A DNA stretch of 64,000 bases, from contig NZ_BMRB01000003.1 of assembly GCF_014648415.1 (NCBI RefSeq), positions 248,001 through 312,000 of the forward strand, given 5' to 3'. Position 1 is the stretch's first letter. Every line of letters starts with the position of its first letter. This document shows positions 36,950 through 46,675 of this stretch, in pieces. Made by a program: the position numbers and the translations under genes. Source of the stretch: Actinokineospora fastidiosa (GTDB lineage Bacteria; Actinomycetota; Actinomycetes; Mycobacteriales; Pseudonocardiaceae). The notes beneath the pieces were generated by a model. It was not told the DNA's origin, did no database searches, and saw only the letters and a list, made by a program, of their open reading frames with translations.

Positions 36950-38106
36950 GGCCGCTGGACGGGGTGCTGGTGGTGAGCCTCGAACAGGCCGTCGCCGTGC
37001 CGTACGCGACCCGGCTGCTGGCCGACCTCGGCGCGCGGGTGATCAAAGTGGAGCGTCCCGACGGCGGCGACTTCGCCCGCCACTACGACCCCGCGTGCGG
37101 CGAGGTGTCGAGCTACTTCGCGTGGACGAACGTGGGCAAGGAGTCGCTGGCGCTGGACCTCAAGGACCCGGCGGGCAAGGCGGTGATCGCCGACCTGGTG
37201 GCGCGCGCGGACGTGGTGACGTGCAACCTGTCCCCGGGCGCGGCCCGCAGGCTGGGGCTGGACGCGGAGACGTTGCGCGCGCGGCACCCGGGGCTCGTGG
37301 TGGCGGAGCTGTCGTCGTATGGGGAGGGTGGTCCCTACCGCGACCGCAAGGCGTTCGACGCCCTGATCCAGTCGGAGACGGGCCTCATCGCGGCGACCGG
37401 CACGGGCCCGGAGACGGCGCGGGCGGGGATCTCGGTGGCCGACATCGCCGCCGGGGTGCAACTGCACGCGGCGATCCTGGCTGCCCTGCTCAGACGCGGC
37501 CGCACCGGCGAGGGCGCCACGCTGCGGCTGACCCTGATGGAGGCCTTGGCGGAGTGGATGCACCAGCCGGTCCTGTACGCGCTGGGCATGGGGCGGTCCC
37601 CCGTGCGGGCGGGCGCGCACCATCCCACCATCGCCCCGTACGGCCCTTTCCCGTGCCGCGACGGGTCGGTCCATCTGGCGGTCCAGAACGACGGCCAGTG
37701 GCGCCGGTTGTGCGCGGTGGTAGGCCGTCCGGACCTTGCCGACCACCCGACGTACCGCACGGTCGCCGACCGGGTGGCGCACCGGGAGTCCCTGCACGCC
37801 GAACTCCAACCGTACTTCGACACGGTGTCCGCGGACGCCCTGCTGGAGGCGCTGGACGCCGCCGATGTCCCGGCTGCCCGCACCCGCGACGTCGCCGACC
37901 TGCCTGAGCACCCCCAACTCCAGGCCCGCGCCCGCTGGACGACCATCCCGGTCCCCGGCGGCGAGGTCCCCATGCTCCGCCCTCCGGTCGACGCCGACGC
38001 CTGGGACTGGACCCCCCAGCCCGTCCCCGCCCCCGGCGCCCACACCGACGCGATCCTCGCCTGGCTAGGCCACTCCCCCCACTCCCCCACCCAAACCCCC
38101 GCCTAG
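36946..38106 (+). CDS. CaiB/BaiF-type (class III) CoA-transferase
   Basis: This 386-aa protein starts [37 protein letters not shown], typical of the family, and has [16 protein letters not shown], where the catalytic Asp of class III enzymes is expected, and [24 protein letters not shown]. It moves CoA between organic acids; substrates are unknown. GTG 36946 overlaps the fdhD stop, an odd pairing: formyl-CoA transferases belong to this class, so a link to formate or oxalate metabolism is thinkable. The C-terminal tail is Pro/His-rich and probably not essential. Confidence 0.88.
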   Translation: MRPLDGVLVVSLEQAVAVPYATRLLADLGARVIKVERPDGGDFARHYDPACGEVSSYFAWTNVGKESLALDLKDPAGKAVIADLVARADVVTCNLSPGAARRLGLDAETLRARHPGLVVAELSSYGEGGPYRDRKAFDALIQSETGLIAATGTGPETARAGISVADIAAGVQLHAAILAALLRRGRTGEGATLRLTLMEALAEWMHQPVLYALGMGRSPVRAGAHHPTIAPYGPFPCRDGSVHLAVQNDGQWRRLCAVVGRPDLADHPTYRTVADRVAHRESLHAELQPYFDTVSADALLEALDAADVPAARTRDVADLPEHPQLQARARWTTIPVPGGEVPMLRPPVDADAWDWTPQPVPAPGAHTDAILAWLGHSPHSPTQTPA

Positions 38107-38148
38107 CCCCCACCCCTGCCCCTCCCTGGGCCCCGCCGCAGATGGCGA

Positions 38149-38259
38149 GATCATATGATCGCGGCATCTGAATGATGCGACCATCTGAACCCGCGCTCAG
38201 ATGCCCACATCATCCCACTGCGGCCTGGCCAGATCTGCCCAAATGCCGTGACCATCTGA
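38149..38259. promoter_or_regulatory. cluster of CATCTGA motifs and a 12-bp palindrome
   Basis: In this comparatively AT-rich spacer a perfect palindrome GATCATATGATC (38149-38160) is followed by CATCTGA at 38165-38171, 38182-38188 and 38253-38259 and its inverse TCAGATG at 38197-38203. The second copy and the inverse copy form a 7-bp inverted repeat with an 8-base gap. A multi-site operator for the genes to the right is likely. Confidence 0.5.
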
Positions 38260-38360
38260 AACAACCACCACGCAACCCCGATGCGTCTGACATGGACACC
38301 CAGGCAAAGCACACAAGCCTGAGGTACACCGGAAACAGACACACATGTCGGGGAGGCCCC

Positions 38361-38453
38361 ATGAGCCAGCAGCTTGATGGACAGCCCCACACCCCACGAC
38401 CCCACCAAGCCCCCACCGCCCCGTCCCCGACCCAGGGCGGCGGACGTGGATGA
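38361..38453 (+). CDS. possible 30-aa leader ORF before the repeat array
   Basis: ATG 38361 has a strong GGGGAGG site 4 bases upstream and encodes about 30 residues, Gln/Pro-rich and ending GGGRG. The stop TGA overlaps ATG 38450 (ATGA) of a longer open frame through the 42-bp repeats, which itself ends overlapping the esterase GTG. This could be a translated leader; it could also be chance. Confidence 0.35.
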   Translation: MSQQLDGQPHTPRPHQAPTAPSPTQGGGRG

Positions 38454-38490
38454 CCAGGGGCTCCCCCAGCGAGCCCTACCCCCACCCCCG

Positions 38491-38868
38491 CCCACCACGG
38501 CCGAGCCTCACCACGCACACCCTCCGACCACGCCCACCACAGCCCAACCCCACCACACACACCCACCGACCACGCCCACCACGACCCAACCCCACCCCGC
38601 GCAGCCGGCCACCACGTCCATCACGACCGAACCCCACTACGCGCATCCACCGGCCACGCCCACCACAGCCCAACCCCACCCCACGCACCCTCCGACCACG
38701 CCCACCACGACCGAACGCCACCCCGCGCAGCCGGCCACCACGTCCATCACGACCGAACCCCACTACGCGCATCCACCGGCCACGCCCACCACAGCCCAAC
38801 CCCACCACACACACCCACCGACCACGCCCACCACAGCCGAATGCCACCGCACGCATCCGTCGATTGCG
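38491..38868. repeat. 42-bp tandem repeat array, nine units, with a 126-bp higher-order period
   Basis: Nine head-to-tail units of exactly 42 bp begin at 38491, 38533, 38575, 38617, 38659, 38701, 38743, 38785 and 38827. Units 3-5 resemble units 6-8, giving a 126-bp superrepeat. Because 42 is divisible by three, several frames stay open on both strands; one reads 14-aa units such as PTTAQPHHTHPPTT, another RPRPPQPNPTTHTH. Codon third positions do not clearly favour any frame. The units vary by scattered substitutions, and there are no indels. Confidence 0.9.
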
Positions 38869-38988
38869 TCCATTGGCCAGCCGCGCGGGCTGCCCGTCGT
38901 CTCGGGAGGTCCGTCCCTGCAACAGGCTGACTGGCCCGCCCCGCCGAGCAGCCGGGCTGCGCAGCGGAACAGCGAGCCGGGATCAGGC

Positions 38989-39846
38989 GTGAGCCCTTCC
39001 CCACGGTGGCCATCCCACGGGCTCAGTCGTCGGGCTGCTCTGCTCGGTGGGGTTGCGGTGGCCGTGGGAGGTATTGCCGGGGTGGCCACAGGAGTGATGC
39101 CCTTGGCGCGGACCGTGGGGGCGGCGGGGCAGCGGGTGCCGGAGCCGATCGTGCGGCGGGAGTGGGTCTACTCGGCGGCGCGGGGGCGGGTGGTGGGGAT
39201 GGTGACTGTGTTGCCGACGGAGTTGTTGGTCCAGGATCTGCCGGTTTGTCTGTTTCTCCACGGGCGGGGCGGGACCGCCGCGACGGCGTTTCCGGGGCGG
39301 TTGGCTCGGTGGCTTGTTCGGCAGGTGGCGTATGACAAGGCGCCGCCCTTTGCCTTCGTCGCGGTGGATGGGGGTGATGGGTACTGGCACGAGATGGGCG
39401 GGGACGATCCGATGGGGATGCTGCTCAGGGAGGTGCCCGGGTGGCTGGCGGAGCGCAGGCTGGGGCGGGTGTTCGCGGTCGCGGGCATCTCGATGGGCGG
39501 GTTCGGGGCGCTGCTCTACGCGCGGCGGCGGGCTGAGGCGGGAGCCCCGGTGCGAGCGGCCGCGGCCATCTCGCCCGCCCTCATCACCACCTGGGACGAG
39601 ATGCGCAAGCGCGGCGCCTTCCGCAGCGAGGAGGAGTGGCTCGCGCTGGACCCGAGGCACAACGTGCCCCGAGACACCCCGATCGCGGTGTGGTGCGGCG
39701 CCCAGGACCCGTTCGCGCGGGGGACGCGGGAGTTCATCGAGCGGGCGGACCCCGAGGTGGGCTACCTCGGCCCCGGCGGCCACGACGGCCGCTTCTACGA
39801 CCGAGTCGTCCCCGACCTGGTCACCTTCCTGGCCGCTCACCGCTAA
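38989..39846 (+). CDS. Tat-exported alpha/beta-hydrolase (esterase D/antigen-85-like)
   Basis: From GTG 38989 this is 285 aa: a twin-arginine signal (LSRRAALLGGVAVAVGGIAGV) in the first 40 residues, then an alpha/beta hydrolase with CLFLHGRGG (oxyanion region), the nucleophile elbow GISMGGFGAL, an acid near WCGAQDPFA and His in GPGGHDGRFY. It is probably an acyl-transfer or ester-cleaving enzyme of the envelope. An open frame continues upstream through the 42-bp repeats to 38374, but a Tat signal would then be buried at residue 210, so I prefer GTG 38989. That GTG overlaps TGA of another repeat-reading frame. Confidence 0.8.
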   Translation: MSPSPRWPSHGLSRRAALLGGVAVAVGGIAGVATGVMPLARTVGAAGQRVPEPIVRREWVYSAARGRVVGMVTVLPTELLVQDLPVCLFLHGRGGTAATAFPGRLARWLVRQVAYDKAPPFAFVAVDGGDGYWHEMGGDDPMGMLLREVPGWLAERRLGRVFAVAGISMGGFGALLYARRRAEAGAPVRAAAAISPALITTWDEMRKRGAFRSEEEWLALDPRHNVPRDTPIAVWCGAQDPFARGTREFIERADPEVGYLGPGGHDGRFYDRVVPDLVTFLAAHR

Positions 39847-40191
39847 CACCGCCGGACAGCGCACCCACGATCCACGCCAGCCACACTCCGCGAAGGCCGG
39901 CCAGCGGACCACCGCCCACCTCGGCCAGCGCGCCGTGTTGGGCCAGCGGTGACCGCCCAGGCCACGCTGCGCACTCCGTGAAGGTCGATCAGTGACACAC
40001 CCGCGGTTCGCCGTTAGGGCTAACGCACCACCATGTGGCGCGCAGCCGTGACGTTGAGCACACGCCAGCAGGGGACACGCGGATGAGGAGCCAACTCGCC
40101 GTGAAGGCGGCTAACGGCACCCCCGAGACCGGCCCACGGCGCACCAGGGCGGGTTGCCGCCGCAAAGTGCGCCGATAGGGCCTGGCGTCGG
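39847..40191. other. 345-bp spacer with degenerate repeats and a palindrome
   Basis: I see no convincing gene. ACTCCGCGAAGGCCGGCCAG and, about 85 bp later, ACTCCGTGAAGGTCGATCAG are imperfect copies, each after a CCA(C)GC-type stretch. CGTTAGGGCTAACG at 40012-40025 is an inverted repeat (arms CGTTAG/CTAACG). It may hold terminators for the convergent esterase and clpX genes, but no strong hairpin with a clear stem was found. Confidence 0.4.
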
Positions 40192-41487
40192 CTAGGCCGA
40201 CTTCTCTCGGCGCTCGCGGCGGGTGGGAGCGCGGGAGACGATGGTGGGGTTCACGTTCTCCCGGACCGTCTGCTCGGTGATGACGACCTTCGCCACGTCG
40301 GTGCGGGAGGGGATGTCGTACATCACCGACTGGAGGACCTCCTCCATGATGGCGCGCAGGCCGCGCGCGCCGGTGCCGCGGAGGATGGCCTGGTCGGCGA
40401 CGGCCTCCATGGCGGTGTCGGTGAACTCCAGTTCGACGCCGTCCATCTCGAACAGCTTCTTGTACTGCTTGACCAGCGCGTTGCGCGGCTCGGTCAGGAT
40501 GCGGACCAGGGAGGTCTTGTCCAGGTTCGTCACGCTGGCCACGACCGGCAGCCGCCCGATGAACTCCGGGATGAGCCCGAACTTGATCAGGTCCTCCGGC
40601 ATGGTCTCGGCGAAGATCTCCGCGGCGTCGGTCTCGACCTTCGAGCGGATCTCGGCGCCGAAGCCCAGGCCGCGCTTGCCCACCCGGTCCTGGATGATCT
40701 TCTCGAGCCCGGCGAACGCGCCCGCCACGATGAACAGCACGTTCGTCGTGTCGATCTGGATGAACTCCTGGTGCGGGTGCTTGCGCCCGCCCTGCGGCGG
40801 CACCGACGCCGTCGTGCCCTCGAGGATCTTCAGCAGGGCCTGCTGCACGCCCTCGCCGGACACGTCGCGGGTGATCGACGGGTTCTCGCTCTTGCGGGCG
40901 ATCTTGTCGACCTCGTCGATGTAGATGATGCCGGTCTCGGCGCGCTTGACGTCGTAATCGGCGGCCTGGATCAGCTTGAGGAGGATGTTCTCCACGTCCT
41001 CGCCGACGTACCCGGCCTCGGTCAGCGCCGTGGCGTCGGCGATGGCGAAGGGCACGTTGAGCAGCTTGGCCAGCGTCTGGGCCAGGTAGGTCTTGCCGCA
41101 GCCCGTGGGGCCGAGCATGAGGATGTTGGACTTGGCGAGTTCGACGGTCTCCTCGCCACGGCCCTCGCGGCCCTCGGGCCGGGCCCGCTCACCGGCCTGG
41201 ATGCGCTTGTAGTGGTTGTAGACCGCGACGGCCAGGGAGCGCTTGGCGTCGTTCTGCCCGATGACGTACTGGTCGAGGAACTCGTGGATCTCCAGCGGCT
41301 TGGGCAGCTCGTCGAGCTTGACGTCGCCCGCCTCGGCCAGCTCCTCCTCGATGATCTCGTTGCAGAGATCGATGCATTCATCGCAGATGTAGACGCCTGG
41401 CCCGGCGATGAGCTTCTTCACCTGCTTCTGACTCTTCCCGCAGAAAGAGCATTTGAGCAGGTCTCCGCCATCACCGATACGTGCCAT
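40192..41487 (-). CDS. clpX: ATP-dependent Clp protease ATPase subunit ClpX
   Basis: This 431-aa AAA+ unfoldase feeds substrates to ClpP. An N-terminal zinc-binding domain has CSFCGKS...CDEC (residues 13-43). Walker A is GPTGCGKT, Walker [11 protein letters not shown], and LGF in RGLGFGAE is the ClpP-docking loop. ATG 41487 was chosen over the longer frame to 41661, since [16 protein letters not shown] is the family start. It lies downstream of clpP1-clpP2 with a 241-bp gap, so it may have its own promoter. Confidence 0.97.
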   Translation of the reverse strand: MARIGDGGDLLKCSFCGKSQKQVKKLIAGPGVYICDECIDLCNEIIEEELAEAGDVKLDELPKPLEIHEFLDQYVIGQNDAKRSLAVAVYNHYKRIQAGERARPEGREGRGEETVELAKSNILMLGPTGCGKTYLAQTLAKLLNVPFAIADATALTEAGYVGEDVENILLKLIQAADYDVKRAETGIIYIDEVDKIARKSENPSITRDVSGEGVQQALLKILEGTTASVPPQGGRKHPHQEFIQIDTTNVLFIVAGAFAGLEKIIQDRVGKRGLGFGAEIRSKVETDAAEIFAETMPEDLIKFGLIPEFIGRLPVVASVTNLDKTSLVRILTEPRNALVKQYKKLFEMDGVELEFTDTAMEAVADQAILRGTGARGLRAIMEEVLQSVMYDIPSRTDVAKVVITEQTVRENVNPTIVSRAPTRRERREKSA

Positions 41488-41728
41488 GGTCGCTGACCTC
41501 TGTCCCCTCCGGTGCGCCGGAGCGCACCTGGCTGTCCGACCGTCCGCACCGCCCCGGTGGCACCCGGCCGGTCGCGTCCGTTGCCTTCGACGGTACCTGT
41601 CTACCCCCGAGTTGCGGGAGAACCCGCACCCCGACGCGGCCGAATTGTCCTGACCCCACACGATAGGCCCTCCACGCCGGGCGTGTCGGTCGCTTTCGTG
41701 CGGTATGGCCGCGCCGGGTGCCGGTGGT

Positions 41729-42346
41729 CTACCGGGCCGAGAGCTTGCGGTACGGCAGCACCTCGTCGATGATGCCGTACTCCACCGCCTCGGCGGCGGT
41801 GAGGATCTTGTCGCGCTCGATGTCGTTGCGGATCTGCTCCTCGCCGCGGCCGGTGTGCCTGGCCAGGATGGTCTCCATCTGGCGGCGCACCCGCTGGATC
41901 TCGGCAGCCTGGATCTCCAGGTCGGAGACCTGGCCGTAGGTGCCCTCGGTGGCGGGCTGGTGGATCAGCACGCGCGCGTTGGGCAGGGCCATGCGCTTGC
42001 CCGGGGTGCCCGCGGAGAGCAGCACCGCGGCGGCGGAGGCCGCCTGGCCGAGGCAGAACGTCTGGATGTCGGGCCGGACGTACTGCATCGTGTCGTAGAT
42101 GGCCATCAACGAGGTGAACGAGCCACCCGGGGAGTTGATGTACATCGTGATGTCGCGGTCGGGGTCGGCCGACTCCAGGTAGATCAGCTGCGCCATCACG
42201 TCGTTGGCGGAGGCGTCGTCGATCTGGACGCCGACGAAGATGATGCGCTCCTCGAACAGCTTGTTGTACGGGTTCGACTCCTTGACCCCGTAGCTGGTCC
42301 GCTCCACGAACGAGGGGAGCACGTAGCGGGACTGAAGGTTGCTCAC
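41729..42346 (-). CDS. clpP2: ATP-dependent Clp protease proteolytic subunit ClpP2
   Basis: This 205-aa serine protease has the Ser in [14 protein letters not shown], His in LIHQP and Asp in ERDKIL. The alanine after the catalytic Ser matches mycobacterial ClpP2. In actinobacteria ClpP1 and ClpP2 form a mixed two-ring chamber with ClpX or ClpC1. GTG 42346 has CAGGAG upstream. It follows clpP1 by 22 bp. Confidence 0.96.
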   Translation of the reverse strand: MSNLQSRYVLPSFVERTSYGVKESNPYNKLFEERIIFVGVQIDDASANDVMAQLIYLESADPDRDITMYINSPGGSFTSLMAIYDTMQYVRPDIQTFCLGQAASAAAVLLSAGTPGKRMALPNARVLIHQPATEGTYGQVSDLEIQAAEIQRVRRQMETILARHTGRGEEQIRNDIERDKILTAAEAVEYGIIDEVLPYRKLSAR

Positions 42347-42368
42347 GGCTGAGGCTCCTGTTCCTCGG

Positions 42369-42971
42369 TCAGCTGGCCTGGCGCCCGACACGGGACACCA
42401 CGTGGTCGATGAAGCCGTACTCCTTGGCCTCCTCGGCGGTGAACCAGCGGTCGCGGTCGGCGTCGGCGGTCACCTTCTCCACGGTCTGCCCGGTCTGCTC
42501 GGCGGTGATGACGGCCATCTCGTGCTTCCACTTGGCGTAGACCTCGGCGCGGATGGCGATGTCCGAGGCCGTGCCGCCGATGCCCGCCGACGGCTGGTGC
42601 ATCATCACGCGGGTGTGCGGCAGCGCGTAGCGCTTGCCGGGCGTGCCGGAGGCCAGCAGGAACTGCCCCATGGACGCGGCGAGGCCGAGGCCCCACGTGG
42701 CCACGTCCGGCTCGATGAGCTGCATCGTGTCGTAGATGGCCATGCCCGCGGTGACCGAGCCGCCGGGGGAGTTGATGTAGAAGGTGATGTCCTTCTCGGG
42801 GTCCTCGGCGGCCAGCAGCAGCAGCTGCGCGGTGATCCGGTTGGCGATGTCGTCATCGACCTCGGAGCCGAGGAAGACGATGCGCTCGCGGAGCAGCCGC
42901 TCGTAGACCGAGTCGTTGAGGTTGAGCCCCGCGGTCGCCGACCGCAGGTGGGGCGTGGGGTGCTGCGTCAC
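42369..42971 (-). CDS. clpP1: ATP-dependent Clp protease proteolytic subunit ClpP1
   Basis: This 200-aa subunit has the Ser in [14 protein letters not shown], His in [11 protein letters not shown] and Asp in DADRDRW, matching ClpP1 of mycobacteria. GTG 42971 is preceded by AGAAGGCAGG; a longer frame to 43067 lacks a better start. It is first in the clpP1-clpP2 pair, and a candidate ClgR-type site lies about 100 bp upstream. Confidence 0.96.
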   Translation of the reverse strand: MTQHPTPHLRSATAGLNLNDSVYERLLRERIVFLGSEVDDDIANRITAQLLLLAAEDPEKDITFYINSPGGSVTAGMAIYDTMQLIEPDVATWGLGLAASMGQFLLASGTPGKRYALPHTRVMMHQPSAGIGGTASDIAIRAEVYAKWKHEMAVITAEQTGQTVEKVTADADRDRWFTAEEAKEYGFIDHVVSRVGRQAS

Positions 42972-43068
42972 GTCTGCCTGCCTTCTCCCAAGTCTTGAAG
43001 TCGATCCAGAGATCTCTCGCTCGACATTAACGAAGGCGGGCGGCGTCGACTGCCCGACACCGCCCACT

Positions 43069-43081
43069 TTCGCTCACAGCG
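43069..43081. promoter_or_regulatory. candidate ClgR-type box upstream of clpP1
   Basis: TTCGCTCACAGCG contains the spaced pair CGC-N5-GCG. ClgR, the activator of clp genes in actinobacteria, binds motifs of this general form. Position about 100 bp before clpP1 is suitable. The match is short, so the call is weak. Confidence 0.3.
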
Positions 43082-43113
43082 TTAGAACCCGAGTGCGTCG
43101 AAGACGCTCCCAG

Positions 43114-44457
43114 TCACTCGGCCGCTGCCTCATCCGCCTGCTTGCCGAAAAGCTCCGACAGGTCGACGTCCGTGCCGTCCTCGGTGGTCACCTTGGCCTC
43201 GCGGACGACGGCGGCCAGCGCCTTGCCCCGGCGCACGTCGGCGAAGATGGCGCCGAGCTGGCCGGACTGCTGCGCGCGCTGGACGTACTCGTCCGGGCTC
43301 ACGCCGAAGCGCTGGGCCTGGTAGATGATCCGCTCGGTCAGCTCCGCGTCGTTGACCTGGACCTGCTCGGACTCGGCGATCGCGTCGAGCACCAGCTGGG
43401 TCTTGACCGACTTCTCCGCGTCGCCGCGCAGCTCGGTGTCGAACTCCTCGCGGCTGCGGCCCTGGGACTCCAGGAACTCGGTCAGCTTGGCGTCGTCGTG
43501 GTCGAAGGAGTGCACGGCGTCGTGGTGGCGGTTCTCCACCTCGGCCTGCACGACCTTCTCCGGCAGCGGCACGTCGACCGACTCGAGCAGGGCCTCCAGG
43601 ACCTTGTCGCGTGCCTGCACGCCCTGCTGCATCTTCTTGACCCGGCCGAGCCGCTCGCGCAGGTCGGCGCGCAGCTCGTCGATGGTGTCGAACTCGCTGG
43701 CGAGCTGGGCGAACTCGTCGTCGGGCTCGGGCAGCTCGCGCACCTTGACCGTCTGCACGGTCACGGTGACCTCGGCGTCCTTGCCCGCGTGCTCGCCCGC
43801 GACCAGCTTCGTGGTGAAGGTCGCCGACTCGCCTGCCGACAGGCCGACGAGCGCGTCGTCGATGCCCTCGATGAGCTGGCCGGAGCCGACCTCGTAGCTC
43901 AGGCCGGAGGTCTTGGCGTCATCGACCTCGACGCCGTCGACGGTGGCCGCGAGGTCGATGGAGACGAAGTCGCCGGTCTCGACCGGGCGGTCAGCGCCGG
44001 TCAGCGTGCCGAAGCGAGCGCGCAGCTCGTCGAGCTGCTCGTCGACCTCGGCGTCGGTGACCTCGACGTCGTCGACGGTCACCGCGAAGCCGTCGTAGGC
44101 CGGGACGGTGATCTCGGGGCGCACGTCCACCTCGGCGGTGAACTCCAGGCTGGCGCCGTCCTCGAGCTTGGTCAGCTCGATGTCGGGCTGGCCGAGGGCC
44201 TTGATCTGGCCCGCGGTCAGCGCCTCCATGTACTTGGCCGGGATGGCCTCGTTGACGACCTCGTCCAGGATCGGCGCGCGGCCGACCCGCGACTCGATGA
44301 CCCGCGCCGGGGCCTTGCCCGGGCGGAAGCCGGGGATGCGGATCTGGCCCGCGAGCTTGCGGTACGCGCGGTCGAAGTTCGGCTTGAGCTCGTCGAACGG
44401 CACCTCGACGTTGATGCGTACCCGCGTCGGGCTCAGCTGCTCGACGGTGCTCTTCAA
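43114..44457 (-). CDS. tig: trigger factor
   Basis: This 447-aa ribosome-bound chaperone has the N-terminal ribosome-binding motif ([10 protein letters not shown] near 41-50), the FKBP-type domain ([19 protein letters not shown] at about 160-178), and the helical C-terminal arms. Length is normal. It precedes clpP1 on the same strand, as in mycobacteria, and probably has its own promoter. Confidence 0.97.
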   Translation of the reverse strand: MKSTVEQLSPTRVRINVEVPFDELKPNFDRAYRKLAGQIRIPGFRPGKAPARVIESRVGRAPILDEVVNEAIPAKYMEALTAGQIKALGQPDIELTKLEDGASLEFTAEVDVRPEITVPAYDGFAVTVDDVEVTDAEVDEQLDELRARFGTLTGADRPVETGDFVSIDLAATVDGVEVDDAKTSGLSYEVGSGQLIEGIDDALVGLSAGESATFTTKLVAGEHAGKDAEVTVTVQTVKVRELPEPDDEFAQLASEFDTIDELRADLRERLGRVKKMQQGVQARDKVLEALLESVDVPLPEKVVQAEVENRHHDAVHSFDHDDAKLTEFLESQGRSREEFDTELRGDAEKSVKTQLVLDAIAESEQVQVNDAELTERIIYQAQRFGVSPDEYVQRAQQSGQLGAIFADVRRGKALAAVVREAKVTTEDGTDVDLSELFGKQADEAAAE

Positions 44458-44529
44458 CGTGGTCTCCTTGGTACTGACTGGGGGTACTGCCCCGCGACGC
44501 AGCGGGCCGCCGGGGATCGACGTCCGAGT

Positions 44530-45540
44530 CTAGGCGAGCTTGCCCAGGTCGGACGCGGCGGGTGGCAGGACGCCGGAGCGGCGCAACACGCCGAGGGCGG
44601 CGACGGTGCGCTGGGTGTGCCCGGGGTCGCCGGTCGCCTCGACCATGGCGATGACCCGGCCGATGCCGGACCGGGACAGTCGGGCGGCGCAGTAGTCCAG
44701 GTCGCCCACGGGATGCAGGTCGCAGAGCAGCCGGGCGTAGGCGTACGGGTCGCGGGAGGGCCCGCGGCCCCCGTCGACCGGGACGTGGGCCGCCAGGCCC
44801 GCGCACAGCCAGCCCGGGGCGGTGTCCATGACCTGCGCCACAGCCTCGGCCCGGCTGTCGGCGACGTGCGCGACGACGGCGGAGACGTGCGGGGCGTCGG
44901 CGGGCCCGCCCGCGGCCCGGTAGTGGGCGACCATGGCGAGCTTGTCGTCGTCGTCGACGTGCATGCCGAGCAGCAGCGGCAGGCCGCGGGCGGCGGCCAG
45001 GGCGACGGTGTCCTTGGACGTGGCGGCCACCGCGACCGGCGGGCGCGGCAGGCTCGCCGGGGCGGGCACGACCGGCACCTCGCGGAACGGGAACCGGGCG
45101 CTGCCCGTGACGGTCGGGCCGGTCAGCGCCCGCAGCAGCAGGTCGAGGGCGTCGGGGAAGCCGCTGCGGTAGCGCTCCAGGCCGGTGCCGAAGACCTCCA
45201 GGTCGACCCACGGGCCGCCGCGGCCGACGCCGAGGTGGAAGCGGCCGCCGGAGACGTTGTCCAGCAGCAGCGCGCGCTCGGCGAGGGCGACGGGGTGGGT
45301 GGTGCTGAGCACGCTGACCGCGGTGCCGACGGCGATGCGGCGGGTGCGGCCCAGCGCGTAGGCGGCGAAGGCGGCAGCGTCCGGGCACACGCCGTAGGGC
45401 ATGAAGTGGTGCTCGGCGATCCACGCCTCGTCCAACCCCGCCCGCTCGGCGGCGTCGAGGGCAGCGCAGGCCCGGTCCAGGGCGTCGCGGTCGGTCTGTC
45501 CGGGGAAGCGGGGGGCGAGCAGGAAGGCTCCGAGGGGCAC
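44530..45540 (-). CDS. LLM-class flavin-dependent oxidoreductase
   Basis: This 336-aa TIM-barrel luciferase-like protein has EAWIAEHHFMPYGVCPDA near the N-terminus, GTAVSVLSTTHPVALAE, and SGGRFHLGVGRGGPWVDLEVFG, all typical of the family. The cofactor may be FMN or F420. The substrate is unknown. GTG 45540 is its start. It lies upstream of tig on the same strand but is separated by 72 bp, so a functional link is doubtful. Confidence 0.88.
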   Translation of the reverse strand: MPLGAFLLAPRFPGQTDRDALDRACAALDAAERAGLDEAWIAEHHFMPYGVCPDAAAFAAYALGRTRRIAVGTAVSVLSTTHPVALAERALLLDNVSGGRFHLGVGRGGPWVDLEVFGTGLERYRSGFPDALDLLLRALTGPTVTGSARFPFREVPVVPAPASLPRPPVAVAATSKDTVALAAARGLPLLLGMHVDDDDKLAMVAHYRAAGGPADAPHVSAVVAHVADSRAEAVAQVMDTAPGWLCAGLAAHVPVDGGRGPSRDPYAYARLLCDLHPVGDLDYCAARLSRSGIGRVIAMVEATGDPGHTQRTVAALGVLRRSGVLPPAASDLGKLA

Positions 45541-45673
45541 AAGGGCGACCTACCGGCGGACGGGGTCGCGGCGCAACTGTTCGGGATGGTTTTCGACCAT
45601 TCCGGTGGTCAGGGTTGATCACCGTTCAACGCGCCCGGTAGGCAGGGAGGCGACCGAGCTACTGGAGGTTGCG

Positions 45674-46066
45674 ATGTCTCTCGATGTGCCCGCCGACCTG
45701 CTCGCCCGCGCCGAGCGCGGCCCGGTGGAGGACGCCGACTTCGTCGACTGCGTGCGCGCGTCGCTGCCGTACGCCTGGGAGGTCGTCTCCCGGGTTGCCA
45801 CCGCGGCCCCTGACCGCCCGGACGGCTTCGCCGACCACGAGGTGCCCCCGCCGAGCGAGGCCGAGCGCGGCCAACTGCTCCGCGCTCTGGCCTCCGACGC
45901 GATCCGCGGCGGCCTCGAGCGCCACTTCGGCGTGAAGCTGGCCTTCCAGAACTGCCACCGGGTGGCGGCGTTCGCGCCCTCGGCCGTGGACAGCGACCGC
46001 TACCGGGCGTTCATCAGCCCCCGGGGCCAGCTGCTGAACCAGTCGCCGGAGCTGCGCGACTGCTGA
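45674..46066 (+). CDS. SCO5389-family conserved protein
   Basis: This 130-aa actinobacteria-specific protein has MSLDVPADLLARAERGPVEDADFVDCVR at its start, SLPYAWEVVSRV, and a C-terminal QNCHRVAAFAPSAVDSDRYRAF. No enzymatic motif is visible. A TGGAGG site precedes ATG 45674. The function is unknown. Confidence 0.82.
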   Translation: MSLDVPADLLARAERGPVEDADFVDCVRASLPYAWEVVSRVATAAPDRPDGFADHEVPPPSEAERGQLLRALASDAIRGGLERHFGVKLAFQNCHRVAAFAPSAVDSDRYRAFISPRGQLLNQSPELRDC

Positions 46067-46074
46067 CGGGCCGT

Positions 46075-46097
46075 GGCGCCCTCCCCGGGAGGGCGCC
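46075..46097. terminator. bidirectional hairpin between SCO5389-like and NUDIX genes
   Basis: GGCGCCCTCC (46075-46084) pairs with GGAGGGCGCC (46088-46097) over a 3-base loop between the two convergent stop codons. Confidence 0.7.
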
Positions 46098-46465
46098 TAC
46101 CCGGCCAGCGCGTGCTCGATCCGCTCCCGGGTCTGCGGCCGGACCGGCAGCACGGGCAGCTCCTCCGGCTCCACCCACTCGGCGTGCCCGTTGAGGTCGC
46201 CCGCGGCGGGCCGCGCCGTGAAGCACACCCCGAACCCGGGTCCGCCGGTCAGGCCGATCAGGTCGCGGACCTCGATGGCCACCCCGGTCGCCGCGGCCAC
46301 CACCCTGGCCACCCCGGCGGCGGCGTCCTCCCCGACGAGCAGCGGGCCGGAGGGCAGCTCCAGCCGGTCCCCGCTGCGCACCATCAGGACCAGCCCGGCG
46401 TCGTCGACCACGACGGCGCTCAGCACCACGGCCTGCATGACATCCAGCACTGCGTTGCGCGACAT
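46097..46465 (-). CDS. NUDIX-like protein with degenerate Nudix box
   Basis: This 122-aa protein has the NUDIX fold pattern (AVVLSAVVVDDAGLVLMVRSGDRLELPSGPL and WVEPEELPVL), but the catalytic box is degraded: SGPLLVGEDAAAGVARVVAAATGV lacks the R-E-xx-E-E core. It may bind nucleotides without hydrolysing them, or be decaying. The upstream region is 210 bp, shared with the divergent NmrA-like gene. Confidence 0.75.
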   Translation of the reverse strand: MSRNAVLDVMQAVVLSAVVVDDAGLVLMVRSGDRLELPSGPLLVGEDAAAGVARVVAAATGVAIEVRDLIGLTGGPGFGVCFTARPAAGDLNGHAEWVEPEELPVLPVRPQTRERIEHALAG

Positions 46466-46610
46466 GGCACCGGTCTACCGAAACCGACCGCCGCGCACCA
46501 CGGCGTTCACTGTCAAGACGGCGACTCTTAAAGTGTTTCACCCGCCTGGCTGTGGTGAGCGACACTCACGAGCACCCTAACGGCCGGTTCAGCTCACCCC
46601 CCTCGCGCCA

Positions 46611-46641
46611 TTGACCTCGACCAATGTCGAGCTCCTACCGT
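46611..46641 (+). promoter_or_regulatory. promoter and short inverted repeat before the NmrA-like gene
   Basis: TTGACC (46611-46616) and TACCGT (46636-46641), 19 bp apart, resemble -35 and -10 boxes. CATTG (46609-46613) and CAATG (46622-46626) form a small inverted repeat across the -35 box, a possible operator. Confidence 0.5.
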
Positions 46642-46675
46642 CGGGTCATCCGAAGGCGAGAGCGAGGAATTCCCC

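Noticed and set aside
38491-38868. CRISPR array
   Set aside because: The units are contiguous 42-bp copies without distinct spacers, and no cas genes are present.
39636-39995. 119-aa open frame over the end of the esterase
   Set aside because: It overlaps the esterase in another frame and has shadow-like Arg/Pro composition.
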